In this document: piece after piece, positions 35,261 through 44,090 of the stretch | How the letters are laid out: every line of letters starts with the position of its first letter | Position numbering within the stretch: position 1 is the stretch's first letter | Notes under the pieces: model-generated | The model's database searches: none | What the model saw: only the letters and a program-made list of their open reading frames with translations | Told to the model about the DNA's origin: nothing | Source: Anaerocolumna jejuensis DSM 15929 | GTDB lineage: Bacteria; Bacillota; Clostridia; Lachnospirales; Lachnospiraceae | NCBI RefSeq assembly: GCF_900142215.1 | Contig: NZ_FRAC01000006.1 | Span: 372,001-436,000 of the forward strand | DNA: 64,000 nt | Direction: 5' to 3' | Position numbers and translations under genes: made by a program

Positions 35261-37486
35261 CTACTGAATGTGGAAATCCACCTCAAGATTTATAGTAAGA
35301 TCCTTTAGAAAATCAGCCTGCTTCTCCTTATAAGCCAGCCACAGACCTCGATTCCTGTAACCGGTCATCCGGTATAGATTCATATAGTCCAGGCCTTTTT
35401 CAAAACAGATTGTATTAATGGTCTTTGCAATATTCTCCTTTACATAAGCACTGCATTTGTCTTCTATCTTTTCTATATCCTCATTTTTAGCCTTTCCATC
35501 CTTTTTTTCCAGGCCTTTTTGTATGGTCGCATTGCCCTCCACAATCATAGTAAGATATGGCCTGCCATCCTTTTCATGAAACTCCATGGTCCTGGTCAAA
35601 CGGTTGACTTTTATTACATATTCGGGCAGAGCGCTCTTATCCTCTCCCGGCAGATAAAGTATCTTATTCTTACCAAAGCCGCTGGCAAAATAGATAAAGT
35701 CACTTTCCTTTTCCGTAGCATGAAAATTCACCAGCCTGTCTGAATAAATACCCAGTCCGGACACTCTGAGCTTTTTTTCCTCCGATTTAAGCATGGGAAT
35801 GATAACGTTCATATTACCTTCATTTCTCGCCAGAACCAGGTCCCCCACATCGATTTCTTCAATTCCGTTGCTCCTGAGATTAATGCGGCTGAGCTGGGCC
35901 AGGTAATCTCCGATGCCCCCTTCAATCTCATTATTCAAATCCATAATATCCCCGGCTTTACTCTCTGCTAAAAATATAGGAGTATTTCTTCCAAGCTCAT
36001 ATTTATTTTCCACATAGGTCAGAAAGGCATCCATTTTTTCCTTACTTCTTGAAATGCCGTCTCCAAGAATAATGGCCTTAAGCTGGCTGAAATCAAGCCG
36101 CTTATTATTCTCAAACCGGTAATCCTCTTCAATCTCGGAAAAGTCCTTATCCTGAAAGGACAGGGTTAATTTTTTCGGGTTTTCTACCCCCTGCTTTGTC
36201 AATGCTTTTAAATCGGGAAGAATATAATAAACCTTTATCATATCTTCTCCCTCGGAATCAATTCCGACCGCCTGTATGAAATTCCGGTCTTCTATTTCTG
36301 TCATATCACTGCAGCCCGTTAAGGTCATTGCTCCTGCTGCTATTACAAAGGCAAATAATGTGTTGATGACCGCCTTCTTATTTATGATTTTTTTCAATTT
36401 CCCTGTAAATGCAACCAGAAAAGGTATAATCAGGGATTGTGGCATGCCAATATACATCATATATTTTTTGAAATAATAGTAGAACTGGTCGGTGTCGATA
36501 GGAATAACGGCCACCCCGAAAACAAGCAGAATCAACGGTATCAGCAAATAATTCCGGTTGGACAGCTTTAATATATGCCCTGAAATATAGCTCAAATAGT
36601 AAAACAGCGCACTGGTCAAGGTAAAGATACTGAGGAGCCATATGGAAAGAATAAGAGCATCCTGCCTTTGCACCAGGCCTCCGGGGAGCTTTACCATCTG
36701 AAAAATGTTAATGGCAGACCACAGCTTATCCGCAGTCTCCTTCCCGCCAAGCAGGCCCATGGTAACAATGTACATCAGGACGTCCAGAATGCCGGTAATG
36801 ATTATTGCCCTTCCCGCATAGTTAAATAACCTTTTACCCTTTTTTATATCGGATTTCCGGTAATGAATCATGGGTGCCGCAAAAATCATCATTTCCAAAG
36901 CACTAAAGGTCAAAAGCACCAGATAACTGCCAAGCCCTATGTCATTAACGCTTTCCGTAAACAAAGGGGTAAGATTGGCAGGGTCTACCTTTCTGATGCC
37001 CAAAACAAGGAAGAGAATTACCGGGATAATTACCAAAAAATAAATGATTTCTGTTATTCTTGCCCTTACCTCCATGCCCTTTGAGGCAGCATAGGCCGAT
37101 GCCATCAGGAGAAATATTATAATTATCCGGTTATCCGTATCTGCAAGAAGGCTCTGATTAATAACCTGTCCAAATATCTTTGCTGAAAATACAAGGCATA
37201 GGAACAGCTTCACAATATAAGGTATTGCTACGAAAAAGGTGACAAACCTGCCGAAAGTATCGTCACAGTAATTCAGATACCTTCCGCCTGCCTGCTTACA
37301 CAAAGAAAGTATCAGATAGCCGTATATAAATGCAAGCAGCGTGCCGATGAAGATAGCTAACAATCCGTCCCTGCCGGAGGAGGCTGCTGCAATGTTGGGA
37401 ATTATCAAGCCGGAAACACTAAAGAGGTCAAATACTAATAAACGTGTGAACTGCCTTAAGGATATTCTGTCATTATCTGAAAACAT
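35261..37486 (-). CDS. Spore germination GerB-GerC fusion protein
   Basis: A 741-residue protein. Residues 1-365 are a GerB-type germination permease of the amino acid/polyamine transporter fold with about ten transmembrane segments, starting SLRQFTRLLVFDLFSVSGL. After a short basic linker (about 366-375) comes a second signal-like hydrophobic helix with a lipobox, AGAMTLTGC (Cys about 391), then a complete GerC-type domain starting MTEIEDRNFIQAVGIDSEG and ending with the conserved helical region near WLAYKEKQADFLK. In other spore-formers GerB and GerC are separate subunits of the nutrient receptor. The frame is continuous and starts 2 nt after the gerA stop. Whether the lipobox is processed inside the fusion is unknown. 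Confidence 0.92.
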   Translation of the reverse strand: MFSDNDRISLRQFTRLLVFDLFSVSGLIIPNIAAASSGRDGLLAIFIGTLLAFIYGYLILSLCKQAGGRYLNYCDDTFGRFVTFFVAIPYIVKLFLCLVFSAKIFGQVINQSLLADTDNRIIIIFLLMASAYAASKGMEVRARITEIIYFLVIIPVILFLVLGIRKVDPANLTPLFTESVNDIGLGSYLVLLTFSALEMMIFAAPMIHYRKSDIKKGKRLFNYAGRAIIITGILDVLMYIVTMGLLGGKETADKLWSAINIFQMVKLPGGLVQRQDALILSIWLLSIFTLTSALFYYLSYISGHILKLSNRNYLLIPLILLVFGVAVIPIDTDQFYYYFKKYMMYIGMPQSLIIPFLVAFTGKLKKIINKKAVINTLFAFVIAAGAMTLTGCSDMTEIEDRNFIQAVGIDSEGEDMIKVYYILPDLKALTKQGVENPKKLTLSFQDKDFSEIEEDYRFENNKRLDFSQLKAIILGDGISRSKEKMDAFLTYVENKYELGRNTPIFLAESKAGDIMDLNNEIEGGIGDYLAQLSRINLRSNGIEEIDVGDLVLARNEGNMNVIIPMLKSEEKKLRVSGLGIYSDRLVNFHATEKESDFIYFASGFGKNKILYLPGEDKSALPEYVIKVNRLTRTMEFHEKDGRPYLTMIVEGNATIQKGLEKKDGKAKNEDIEKIEDKCSAYVKENIAKTINTICFEKGLDYMNLYRMTGYRNRGLWLAYKEKQADFLKDLTINLEVDFHIQ

Positions 37487-37488
37487 TC

Positions 37489-39060
37489 CTATTCTTCTCC
37501 CTTCCCATCCTCATATTCTTCTTCCCTACCACTCATCCCACTGCTGCGCTCTTTTCTGACCAGCTTCGTTCTTTCATCCCTTCTGGCAAATAAAGGACGC
37601 CTGCTTAGCCTGCGAAAAGGAAATCTGATCATGCCGTCCTTGGTATCAGAGCCATGATTGATACCAGATGCAGCAAAAGGAACCATATAGGGCATACCGA
37701 AACTTTTTAAACCGCCTAAATGTATCAATAAACAGGTAATTCCTATAATAAAGCCAAACAAGCCAAGAAAAGCGGATAAGGCTAAAATAAAGTACCGGAT
37801 AATACGAAATGCAGAAGCAAAAGGTTCGTTCGGAACGGTAAATGCCGTAATGGCAGTAAGCGCTATTACGATAACGACAATGGGGCTGACAATATTGGCA
37901 GTTACTGCGGCGTCACCAATTATAAGGCCACCTACAATGCCTAATGTTCCTCCCATCGGCCCCGGCATCCGGACTCCCGCTTCCAACAGCATCTGAAAGC
38001 TTATTTCCATAATAATGACTTCCACCAGTACGGAGAAGGGAACCCCTTCTCTGGCTGCCGAGAAGGAAAGGGCCATTGCAGGTGATAAAAGCTCTGCATT
38101 ATAGTTTAATACGGCTACATAAAGTCCCGGAAGAGTCATCGTTATAAAAGCTCCTATATAGCGCAGCAGGCGGAGAAAGGTTGCCACTTCCCATCTGGAA
38201 TAAGCATCATCGGAAGCCTGAAAAAAAGAATTAAAGGTAGTGGGCAGCAGGGTAGCTACCGGGGAATTGTCCACCAGAATTACCACCCTTCCCTCCAATA
38301 AGGCTGCCGCTGCCTTGTCCGGCCTTTCCGTAGACTGGAATTCCGGAAAGGGGGAATAGGTATTGCGCTCCGTAAGCTGCTCCAGCATGCCGCTGTCCAA
38401 GAGGCCGTCTATGGTATATTCATTGAGCCGCCTCTCAATTTCAGCAATAACCTCAGGCTTTGCCACCCCATCCAGATAGCAGATTGCCACATCCGTAAGA
38501 GTTCTGGCTCCTAACTTTTGCTGCTTCATCTTAAGGTTTGTATCCTTGATTCGCCTCCTTAAGAGTACCCGGTTAATGAACAGGGCCTCACTGAAGCTTT
38601 CCTTGGAGCCTCTGACGGTTACTTCATTCTCACTGGTGGGTACACCTCTGTTCGGCGCCTTGCGCATGGATACTCTCAGGGCTTTGTCATAGCCGTCCAC
38701 CATAATAATGGTATCTCCTGAAAGGATCTGTCCTACCAGCTCCGGTATGGTGCTGACTTCAATTAAATCCACCGTCTGTATGCCCCGGTTCTTTATATAA
38801 TCAAACTTATCTGTTTCAGGCATATCCTGCAAATCCCTGAATAATTGAAGCAGCGTGTTCATTTCAAGGAGTTCCTTATCTATCATGTTGTCGATATAAA
38901 TAATAAAAATATCAACCTTATTTTCGCCCCCAACGCTGAGCTTTCTTTTTACAACATCAGCACAATTTTCAAACAGCACCGACAGGGTGTCGATGTTCTC
39001 ATCAAGAACCTTGGAAAAAAGAGCCGTTATATGGTTCCTATCATCATGTAAAAGGGTCAT
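37489..39060 (-). CDS. Spore germination protein, GerA family
   Basis: A 523-residue GerA-type subunit of the nutrient germination receptor at the spore inner membrane. A soluble N-terminal half (about 1-265, DIFIIYIDNMIDKELLE...) precedes five or so transmembrane segments (about 280-450) with the conserved MLLEAGVRMPGPMGGTLGIVGG segment. The C-terminal tail (about 480-523) is long and strongly charged. AAGGAGGCTTAA precedes the ATG. It forms a two-gene operon with the GerB-GerC fusion, so a whole tripartite receptor is encoded by two genes. Confidence 0.95.
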   Translation of the reverse strand: MTLLHDDRNHITALFSKVLDENIDTLSVLFENCADVVKRKLSVGGENKVDIFIIYIDNMIDKELLEMNTLLQLFRDLQDMPETDKFDYIKNRGIQTVDLIEVSTIPELVGQILSGDTIIMVDGYDKALRVSMRKAPNRGVPTSENEVTVRGSKESFSEALFINRVLLRRRIKDTNLKMKQQKLGARTLTDVAICYLDGVAKPEVIAEIERRLNEYTIDGLLDSGMLEQLTERNTYSPFPEFQSTERPDKAAAALLEGRVVILVDNSPVATLLPTTFNSFFQASDDAYSRWEVATFLRLLRYIGAFITMTLPGLYVAVLNYNAELLSPAMALSFSAAREGVPFSVLVEVIIMEISFQMLLEAGVRMPGPMGGTLGIVGGLIIGDAAVTANIVSPIVVIVIALTAITAFTVPNEPFASAFRIIRYFILALSAFLGLFGFIIGITCLLIHLGGLKSFGMPYMVPFAASGINHGSDTKDGMIRFPFRRLSRRPLFARRDERTKLVRKERSSGMSGREEEYEDGKGEE

Positions 39061-39185
39061 TTAAGCCTCCTTAAAGTCCATTGTTTTCATATATCTGGTA
39101 TTATATCCAAAGATACGCTGTTTACTCATGGTCAGCAGGAGGACTTATAAACCAAAGGCAAGGTAAATATTGTAATGAAGACATC

Positions 39186-39287
39186 AAAAAAAAGCACCAT
39201 GACATTAATATTCCTCCGCATTGCAAACAATTTTATTGCTTGAACTGTCTGCCCCTAAAGAGTATACCGCCTAAAGTCATGGTGCTT
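39186..39287 (-). terminator. Long-loop terminator after scpB
   Basis: On the minus strand AAGCACCATGAC (39276-39287) pairs perfectly over 12 bp with GTCATGGTGCTT (39192-39203), and the second arm runs into TTTTTTTT. The loop of about 72 nt holds an inner stem CAAGCAAT/ATTGTTTG. It lies between scpB and gerA. Confidence 0.7.
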
Positions 39288-39357
39288 CTATTATATTTAT
39301 TTTTCTATTTGCTAAATCTAATTTCGGATATAACTAACGATAATCAAAGGCTCTTCC

Positions 39358-39927
39358 TTAAATATCCAGCCTGAGCTGAACCTCTTCCTCCGCCTCCAAT
39401 TTAAAGTCCTCCACTTTATCCGAGGCTATGACAGGCAGATCTTCCAATGAGTGGATACCAAAGCTTCTTAGGAATTCCTCTGTTGTACCAAAAAGAATCG
39501 GCCTTCCCGGTGCATCCATTCTGCCCACCTCTCCGACCAGATTATATTCAATCAGCTTATTGACGGCATGATCTGATTTCACACCTCTGATTGCCTCAAT
39601 CTCTATTCTGGTAATGGGCTGCTTGTATGCAATAATGGACAAGGTCTCAAGAAGTACATCCGTTAATATATGTCTCTTGGGCACATGGGTAATCTTAATC
39701 AGCGAATCGTATAATTCGGTTTTGGTGCACATCTGGTAGGAATCCTCCAGCTCAATAATCTGGATTCCCCTCTCTTCGCTGCTATAATCATCCATCATGG
39801 TATGTATTATCTTCTTAATCGTATCCTTATCATGTCCCAGGGCAGCTGACAGCCTGTCCAGCTCCACTGCTTCTCCCATGGTAAAGAGTATGGCTTCAAT
39901 TGCCGCCTTAATCTGCTTTATCTCCAT
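39358..39927 (-). CDS. scpB: Chromosome segregation and condensation protein ScpB
   Basis: A 189-residue kleisin-complex subunit. Two winged-helix domains are evident, the first from AAIEAILFTMGEAVELDRLS and the second from LLETLSIIAYKQPITRIEIEAIRGV. ScpB binds ScpA and SMC for chromosome condensation. AGAGGTTTAA precedes the ATG. It follows scpA by 77 bp in the same direction. Confidence 0.95.
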   Translation of the reverse strand: MEIKQIKAAIEAILFTMGEAVELDRLSAALGHDKDTIKKIIHTMMDDYSSEERGIQIIELEDSYQMCTKTELYDSLIKITHVPKRHILTDVLLETLSIIAYKQPITRIEIEAIRGVKSDHAVNKLIEYNLVGEVGRMDAPGRPILFGTTEEFLRSFGIHSLEDLPVIASDKVEDFKLEAEEEVQLRLDI

Positions 39928-40004
39928 TTAAACCTCTTTTCTGCCTGTGTTGAACCTGCGGGCAGGCTGAATCCTTTATTCCTGGCAAATCAAATGCAGT
40001 TCCA

Positions 40005-40760
40005 TCATACAACTGCAGCTTCTTTATATGTAATCATAATATCCTCAAACAGGTTGTCCTGTTTAATGATAATTTCTCCGGTCTTCATTAGTTCCAAAAC
40101 AGCAAGAAAGGTAACGATAATCTCTGTTTTTCCCCGTTGTCCCATTAACAGTTGATAAAAAGAGAAATTCTTATGCAGTCTCCCGTATCTTGCCACTTCT
40201 TCCATCTTCTCGGACAGGTTGCCCTCTTCCTTTTCAATTCGTCCGAATTTGCTTCGGATAGGGTCAATCTTATCCGTCTGTCTTTTCATTACTGTTTCAA
40301 ATATCCGGTGTAATTTGGCAAGGGTCAGGTCTGAAAGCAGTACGCTTACATCCACCTTTTCTTCGTAATCCTTAATCTCTTCCGGTATGGTCGGCGTTTT
40401 GTAAAAGGCTCTTCCCGCATCCAATTCCTTGTCCTTTAATTCCAGGGAGATATATTTGAACATTTTGTATTCCAGGAGTCTTTCCACCAGCTCCTGTCTT
40501 GGGTCCTCTTCAGAGGTATCCTTTTTCTCATCCTTAGGCAGCAGCATCTTTGATTTTATATTAAGAAGCGTAGCTGCCATAACAAGAAATTCACTCATAA
40601 TATTAAGGTCTTTTGTTTCCATATGATTAACATAATCCATATACTGTTCTGTAATCAGAACAATCGGTATATCTTGGATGCTTACCTTATTTTTTTCAAT
40701 CAGATGCAGCAGCAGATCCAAGGGACCTTCAAACACCTCCAGCTTAAATGAAATTTCCAT
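40005..40760 (-). CDS. scpA: Chromosome segregation and condensation protein ScpA
   Basis: A 251-residue kleisin. The N-terminal FKLEVFEGPLDLLLHLIEKNKVSIQDIPI and the following ITEQYMDYV are the family signature; the C-terminal winged helix (about 170-250, with FLAVLELMKTGEIIIKQDNLFEDI) contacts the SMC head. AGGGTAGAAGTA precedes the ATG. It lies between an M50-like gene and scpB, a common clostridial order. Confidence 0.96.
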   Translation of the reverse strand: MEISFKLEVFEGPLDLLLHLIEKNKVSIQDIPIVLITEQYMDYVNHMETKDLNIMSEFLVMAATLLNIKSKMLLPKDEKKDTSEEDPRQELVERLLEYKMFKYISLELKDKELDAGRAFYKTPTIPEEIKDYEEKVDVSVLLSDLTLAKLHRIFETVMKRQTDKIDPIRSKFGRIEKEEGNLSEKMEEVARYGRLHKNFSFYQLLMGQRGKTEIIVTFLAVLELMKTGEIIIKQDNLFEDIMITYKEAAVV

Positions 40761-40815
40761 TACTTCTACCCTTTCACCGTATAATATCAGCTCTGTCCGT
40801 ACCGTTAAAGCTTTT

Positions 40816-41418
40816 TCATAATAACAGCGCTAAAATAAATTTTGAAAGATCTGTTAAAAGTTGAAAGATAACCACAAAAATCAATAAGACTTTTATCAGA
40901 TAGTCATTTTTAATAATAGAAAAATATCTGGAAGGAGACTTTGCGGCAATACACAGCCCCATATCAAAGGTCGACACAGGAAACAGATTCACAAACAGCA
41001 TACTCAAACTGATAAGTGCCATATATATCAAAGAAAACTGTAAAAACAATCTGCCGGTACTGTCGTTGGGATTATAGGTCAGGGGAGTAGAAAAATCATG
41101 CTGTAGTTTCATTACAACAACACTGATGACAAACACAAGGAATAAACTTGTAAAACCGCAGATTCCTAGTAATAAATTGCTCCGCCTGTTTTTTAACCGG
41201 TACATATAGGGCTTTGAAAATCCGGCCTGATTGGTTACGCAGAACAGAATTCCGATAGGGTCAATATACTGATATAATTTATAGACATTTCTCTTTTTCA
41301 TTGGGTCCTGATTTTTATTTAATCCATTGTATAATAAGGCTTTTGGAAATTCATGGAGTATCATTACGATACAGCCTGCCAAAAAAGCAGCGAAAAGACT
41401 TATCAATTGTATTCTCAT
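40816..41418 (-). CDS. M50 (site-2 protease)-like membrane protein, probably degenerate
   Basis: A 200-residue protein with about five transmembrane segments. The zinc motif position reads ILHEFPKALLYN, HExxK in place of HExxH, and the C-terminal ligand motif reads NLFPVSTFDMG, so the Asp is retained. Loss of the second His makes proteolysis doubtful. It keeps the length and topology of SpoIVFB-like proteins found beside scpAB in clostridia. The start was set at the second ATG because AGGAGG lies 10 nt upstream; the ATG at 41427 directly abuts it. Confidence 0.75.
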   Translation of the reverse strand: MRIQLISLFAAFLAGCIVMILHEFPKALLYNGLNKNQDPMKKRNVYKLYQYIDPIGILFCVTNQAGFSKPYMYRLKNRRSNLLLGICGFTSLFLVFVISVVVMKLQHDFSTPLTYNPNDSTGRLFLQFSLIYMALISLSMLFVNLFPVSTFDMGLCIAAKSPSRYFSIIKNDYLIKVLLIFVVIFQLLTDLSKFILALLL

Positions 41419-41458
41419 AAATGTCATTCCTCCTGCATAACAAATCTGTCTGCTACTG

Positions 41459-42316
41459 TTATTTTCTTTTTAAGGTAATTGTCATTAATTCCGGACGGTT
41501 TCCGATGCGGAATTTTAAAGTATGAAGTCCCAGGCCTCTGGATATCAGCATAGTACTTCCCTTCTCACAAAAGCGCCCGGCATCATATTTCGGAAAGAAG
41601 CGGTATTGGGGTGATAGCATTCCCCCTAAAAAGGGAAGCCTGATAATCCCGCCATGAACGTGTCCGGCCAAAATGAGGTCAGACCCATAGGCTGCATAAT
41701 TCATAAAATATACAGGATTATGAGCAATCAATATATTATAACACTGCCTTTCGCATTTTCCCACCAGATTTTCAATATAATCTGCCGGCATCTCGGGTAT
41801 TTTACATTTACCATAGTAATCCTTTTCAATGGAAAGACCAGTTATCTTCAAGTTATCATTTTTTCTTCTCAGTATTACACTTTGATTATCCAGGAAAATA
41901 ATGCCCTCTTTTTCCAGTTTATTCACATACTCCCGGTAAAGAGCCGCATATTCCTCTTTTTCACCAGCCAGACTCTGCTCATGATTACCCAATCCATAGT
42001 AAATGGGGTACTTTCTGGACAGGGCCTTTAAGAGCTCAAAGGCGGTATCGTACTTTTTTGGTGCTTTTCGTACCAGCATGTCCCCTGCCACCAGGATCAT
42101 GTCCGGCTTCACAGAATCAATCTGTTTTTTTAGTACTTCATTCCCTTTGCCAAAGCTGTAATTATGAAGGTCCGCCAAAATGACCATACGAAATCCGTCA
42201 AAGACCTGCGGAAGTCTCTCCGACTCCACATTCTCTTCCGTGATTTCCGGTTTCAGATTTCTGATGTATTCTATAAGAAGAAGGAGTAAAATAAGAGCTC
42301 CTATTATTTTTATCAT
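41459..42316 (-). CDS. Calcineurin-like metallophosphoesterase
   Basis: A 285-residue protein with an N-terminal membrane anchor (about 1-15) and a metallophosphoesterase core. Metal motifs are DLHNYSFGKG, GDMLVR, GLGNHEQS, AHNPVYF and GHVHGG. It resembles the membrane-bound YaeI/YkuE type, whose substrates are probably lipid or nucleotide phosphoesters; no precise substrate can be given. GAAAGGG lies before the ATG. It is transcribed with the M50-like gene, 40 bp apart. Confidence 0.9.
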   Translation of the reverse strand: MIKIIGALILLLLLIEYIRNLKPEITEENVESERLPQVFDGFRMVILADLHNYSFGKGNEVLKKQIDSVKPDMILVAGDMLVRKAPKKYDTAFELLKALSRKYPIYYGLGNHEQSLAGEKEEYAALYREYVNKLEKEGIIFLDNQSVILRRKNDNLKITGLSIEKDYYGKCKIPEMPADYIENLVGKCERQCYNILIAHNPVYFMNYAAYGSDLILAGHVHGGIIRLPFLGGMLSPQYRFFPKYDAGRFCEKGSTMLISRGLGLHTLKFRIGNRPELMTITLKRK

Positions 42317-42357
42317 TCATAGCCCTTTCTTTTTATTTTTCTATTTATGATTTCCAT

Positions 42358-42421
42358 AAAAAGGATAGACCGCCAAAAAGCCTGTTATCAATTATAACAC
42401 AGACTTTCTCTGCGGTCTATA
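42358..42421 (-). terminator. Terminator of the carboxypeptidase gene
   Basis: On the minus strand outer arms ATAGACCGC and GCGGTCTAT enclose an inner hairpin (CTGTGTTAT...ATAACAG), and CCTTTTTATG follows the outer arm. It lies 13 bp after the D-Ala-D-Ala carboxypeptidase stop. Confidence 0.75.
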
Positions 42422-42433
42422 GTGCCCTTTTTC

Positions 42434-44023
42434 TTAGAATAAGAATTTTTTGACTGCTGCCTTAAAATAATCTTTAAAGCTTGCTTTATCGACATTTTCG
42501 GCAGCTACAATATCTACCTTTCCTATGGTTTTTCCTCCCAGCTGATAGGTGACCTCTCCAACCTTGTCATTTTCCTTTACCGGTGCGGAGACACTTTCTT
42601 CTATTGTTACCTTTTTTGTAATATCTGCCGGGTTGGTTCCCTTTAGGCAAAGGTAGGAAAATTTATTGTTTACCCGGTAATTCAAGCCGTCAGCCACACC
42701 CTTTTTCACCGGTATGGGTGTAACTGCAAGATCTTTGTTGTCATCCTGGAATATACTGCAATTGGCAAAGCCATAGTCCAGCAGCTTTGCTGCTTCTCTG
42801 AAACGTACCTTTGTTTCCGGTGCTGCCAAAACGACTGCTATCATATCCATTCCGTTCCGCTTGGCTGTTGCAGACAGGCAGTACTTGGCAAGGCTGGTGG
42901 AGCCGGTCTTTAGCCCGGTAATCCCGTTATAGCTTTTAATCAGCTTATTGGTATTGGTAAGGCCGAATTCGCTTTGCCCTTTTTTCGTAGTATGTGTGAT
43001 ATTTTCCATCCATACAGTGGAATAATCACTGATCTGCGGATATTTTGTGATAAGATCTCTGGACATAAGAGCGATGTCATAAGCCGTGGTATAATGGTTA
43101 TCCACATCAAGACCGCAGCAATTCACAAAATGAGTATTGTTCATACCCAGTTCCTTTGCTTTTTCATTCATCATGTTTACAAAAGACTCTTCAGAGCCTG
43201 CTATGTATTCGGCCATGGCAACAGCTGCGTCATTGGCACTGGCTATGCTGATGCATTTTATCATGGTATTTACATCCTGAGTTTCTCCGGGCTCAAGATA
43301 GACCTGGGAGCCTCCCATGGAGGAAGCGTACTCACTGACAGTTACCTGATCCGTCAGTTTAATCTTACCGCTTGCCAGGGCATCAAATATCAGTAAAAGT
43401 GTCATTATCTTTGTAATACTGGCAGGCTTTCTCTTTTCATCCTTGTTCTTATCATAAATAACAACTCCAGTTGATCCTTCTATAAGAACTGCCGACTCAG
43501 ATGTGATATCAACTGCTGCATTATCCTGGGGGACATTCTGTGTGCTGTCCTTCTGAGCACTGTCTTTCTTATCGCCGTCTTTCTGCTCGTTGTCTTTCTG
43601 ATTACTGTCTTTCTGCTCGTTGTCCTTTTGCTCGTTGTCCTTCTGATTGCTGTCCTTCTGCTCGTTATCCTTTTGCTCGTTGTCTTTCTGATTGCTGTCC
43701 TTTTGTTCGTTATCCTTTTGCTCGTTATTCTTCTGACTGCTGTCCTTCTGCTCGTTGTCCTTCTGCTCGTTATCCTTCTGGCTGCTGTCCTTCTGTTCGT
43801 TATCCTTTTGCTCGTTGTCCTTCTGGCTGCTGTCCTTCTGCTCGTTGTCTTTCTTATCGTTATCTTTCTGTTCGGCGTCTTTAGCTGCGTTCATCAGACC
43901 ACTCGTAATTTGTCCGGCCTTTGCAAAGGTTTTTGCTGAGCCTTCTGCGCCTATATTACTGGAAAATAATAACGCAATACATAACACAAAGCATAGAATT
44001 TTCGCATATTTCTTATACTTCAT
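42434..44023 (-). CDS. D-alanyl-D-alanine carboxypeptidase with a charged repeat linker
   Basis: A 529-residue S11-family penicillin-binding protein that trims peptidoglycan stem peptides. A signal peptide (about 1-30) is followed by a Lys/Asp/Glu/Gln repeat (about 47-165), then the catalytic domain: SxxK in PASITKIM (about 200), SxN in SIASANDAAVA and KTG in GLKTGSTS. A PBP5-type C-terminal beta domain and a short amphipathic C-terminal helix follow. The linker of 15-residue repeats is unusual and may span the wall. GTGAGG precedes the ATG. It is a single gene with its own terminator. Confidence 0.93.
   Translation of the reverse strand: MKYKKYAKILCFVLCIALLFSSNIGAEGSAKTFAKAGQITSGLMNAAKDAEQKDNDKKDNEQKDSSQKDNEQKDNEQKDSSQKDNEQKDNEQKDSSQKNNEQKDNEQKDSNQKDNEQKDNEQKDSNQKDNEQKDNEQKDSNQKDNEQKDGDKKDSAQKDSTQNVPQDNAAVDITSESAVLIEGSTGVVIYDKNKDEKRKPASITKIMTLLLIFDALASGKIKLTDQVTVSEYASSMGGSQVYLEPGETQDVNTMIKCISIASANDAAVAMAEYIAGSEESFVNMMNEKAKELGMNNTHFVNCCGLDVDNHYTTAYDIALMSRDLITKYPQISDYSTVWMENITHTTKKGQSEFGLTNTNKLIKSYNGITGLKTGSTSLAKYCLSATAKRNGMDMIAVVLAAPETKVRFREAAKLLDYGFANCSIFQDDNKDLAVTPIPVKKGVADGLNYRVNNKFSYLCLKGTNPADITKKVTIEESVSAPVKENDKVGEVTYQLGGKTIGKVDIVAAENVDKASFKDYFKAAVKKFLF
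43530..43885 (-). repeat. 45-bp tandem repeat inside the carboxypeptidase gene
   Basis: About seven copies of a 45-bp unit encode blocks such as KDNEQKDNEQKDSSQ and its SNQ variant. Each copy splits into three 15-bp subunits. Such repeats commonly change copy number. Out-of-frame translations give spurious Cys/Ser-rich or hydrophobic ORFs. Confidence 0.92.
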
Positions 44024-44090
44024 ACTAACCTCACTAGTCCATAACCTATTAGTATATAATTAGTATGAAGTATCCGATTTTAGACCAACT

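Noticed and set aside
39122..39205. 27-residue minus-strand ORF with GGAGG before the ATG
   Set aside because: It starts inside the terminator stem of the scpAB operon and reads through its T-run, so it is probably chance.
39081..39374. 97-residue plus-strand ORF with a TTG start
   Set aside because: No ribosome site; it overlaps the scpB end and a terminator.
43540..43940. Cys/Ser-rich ORFs opposite the carboxypeptidase
   Set aside because: Antisense translations of the 45-bp repeat.
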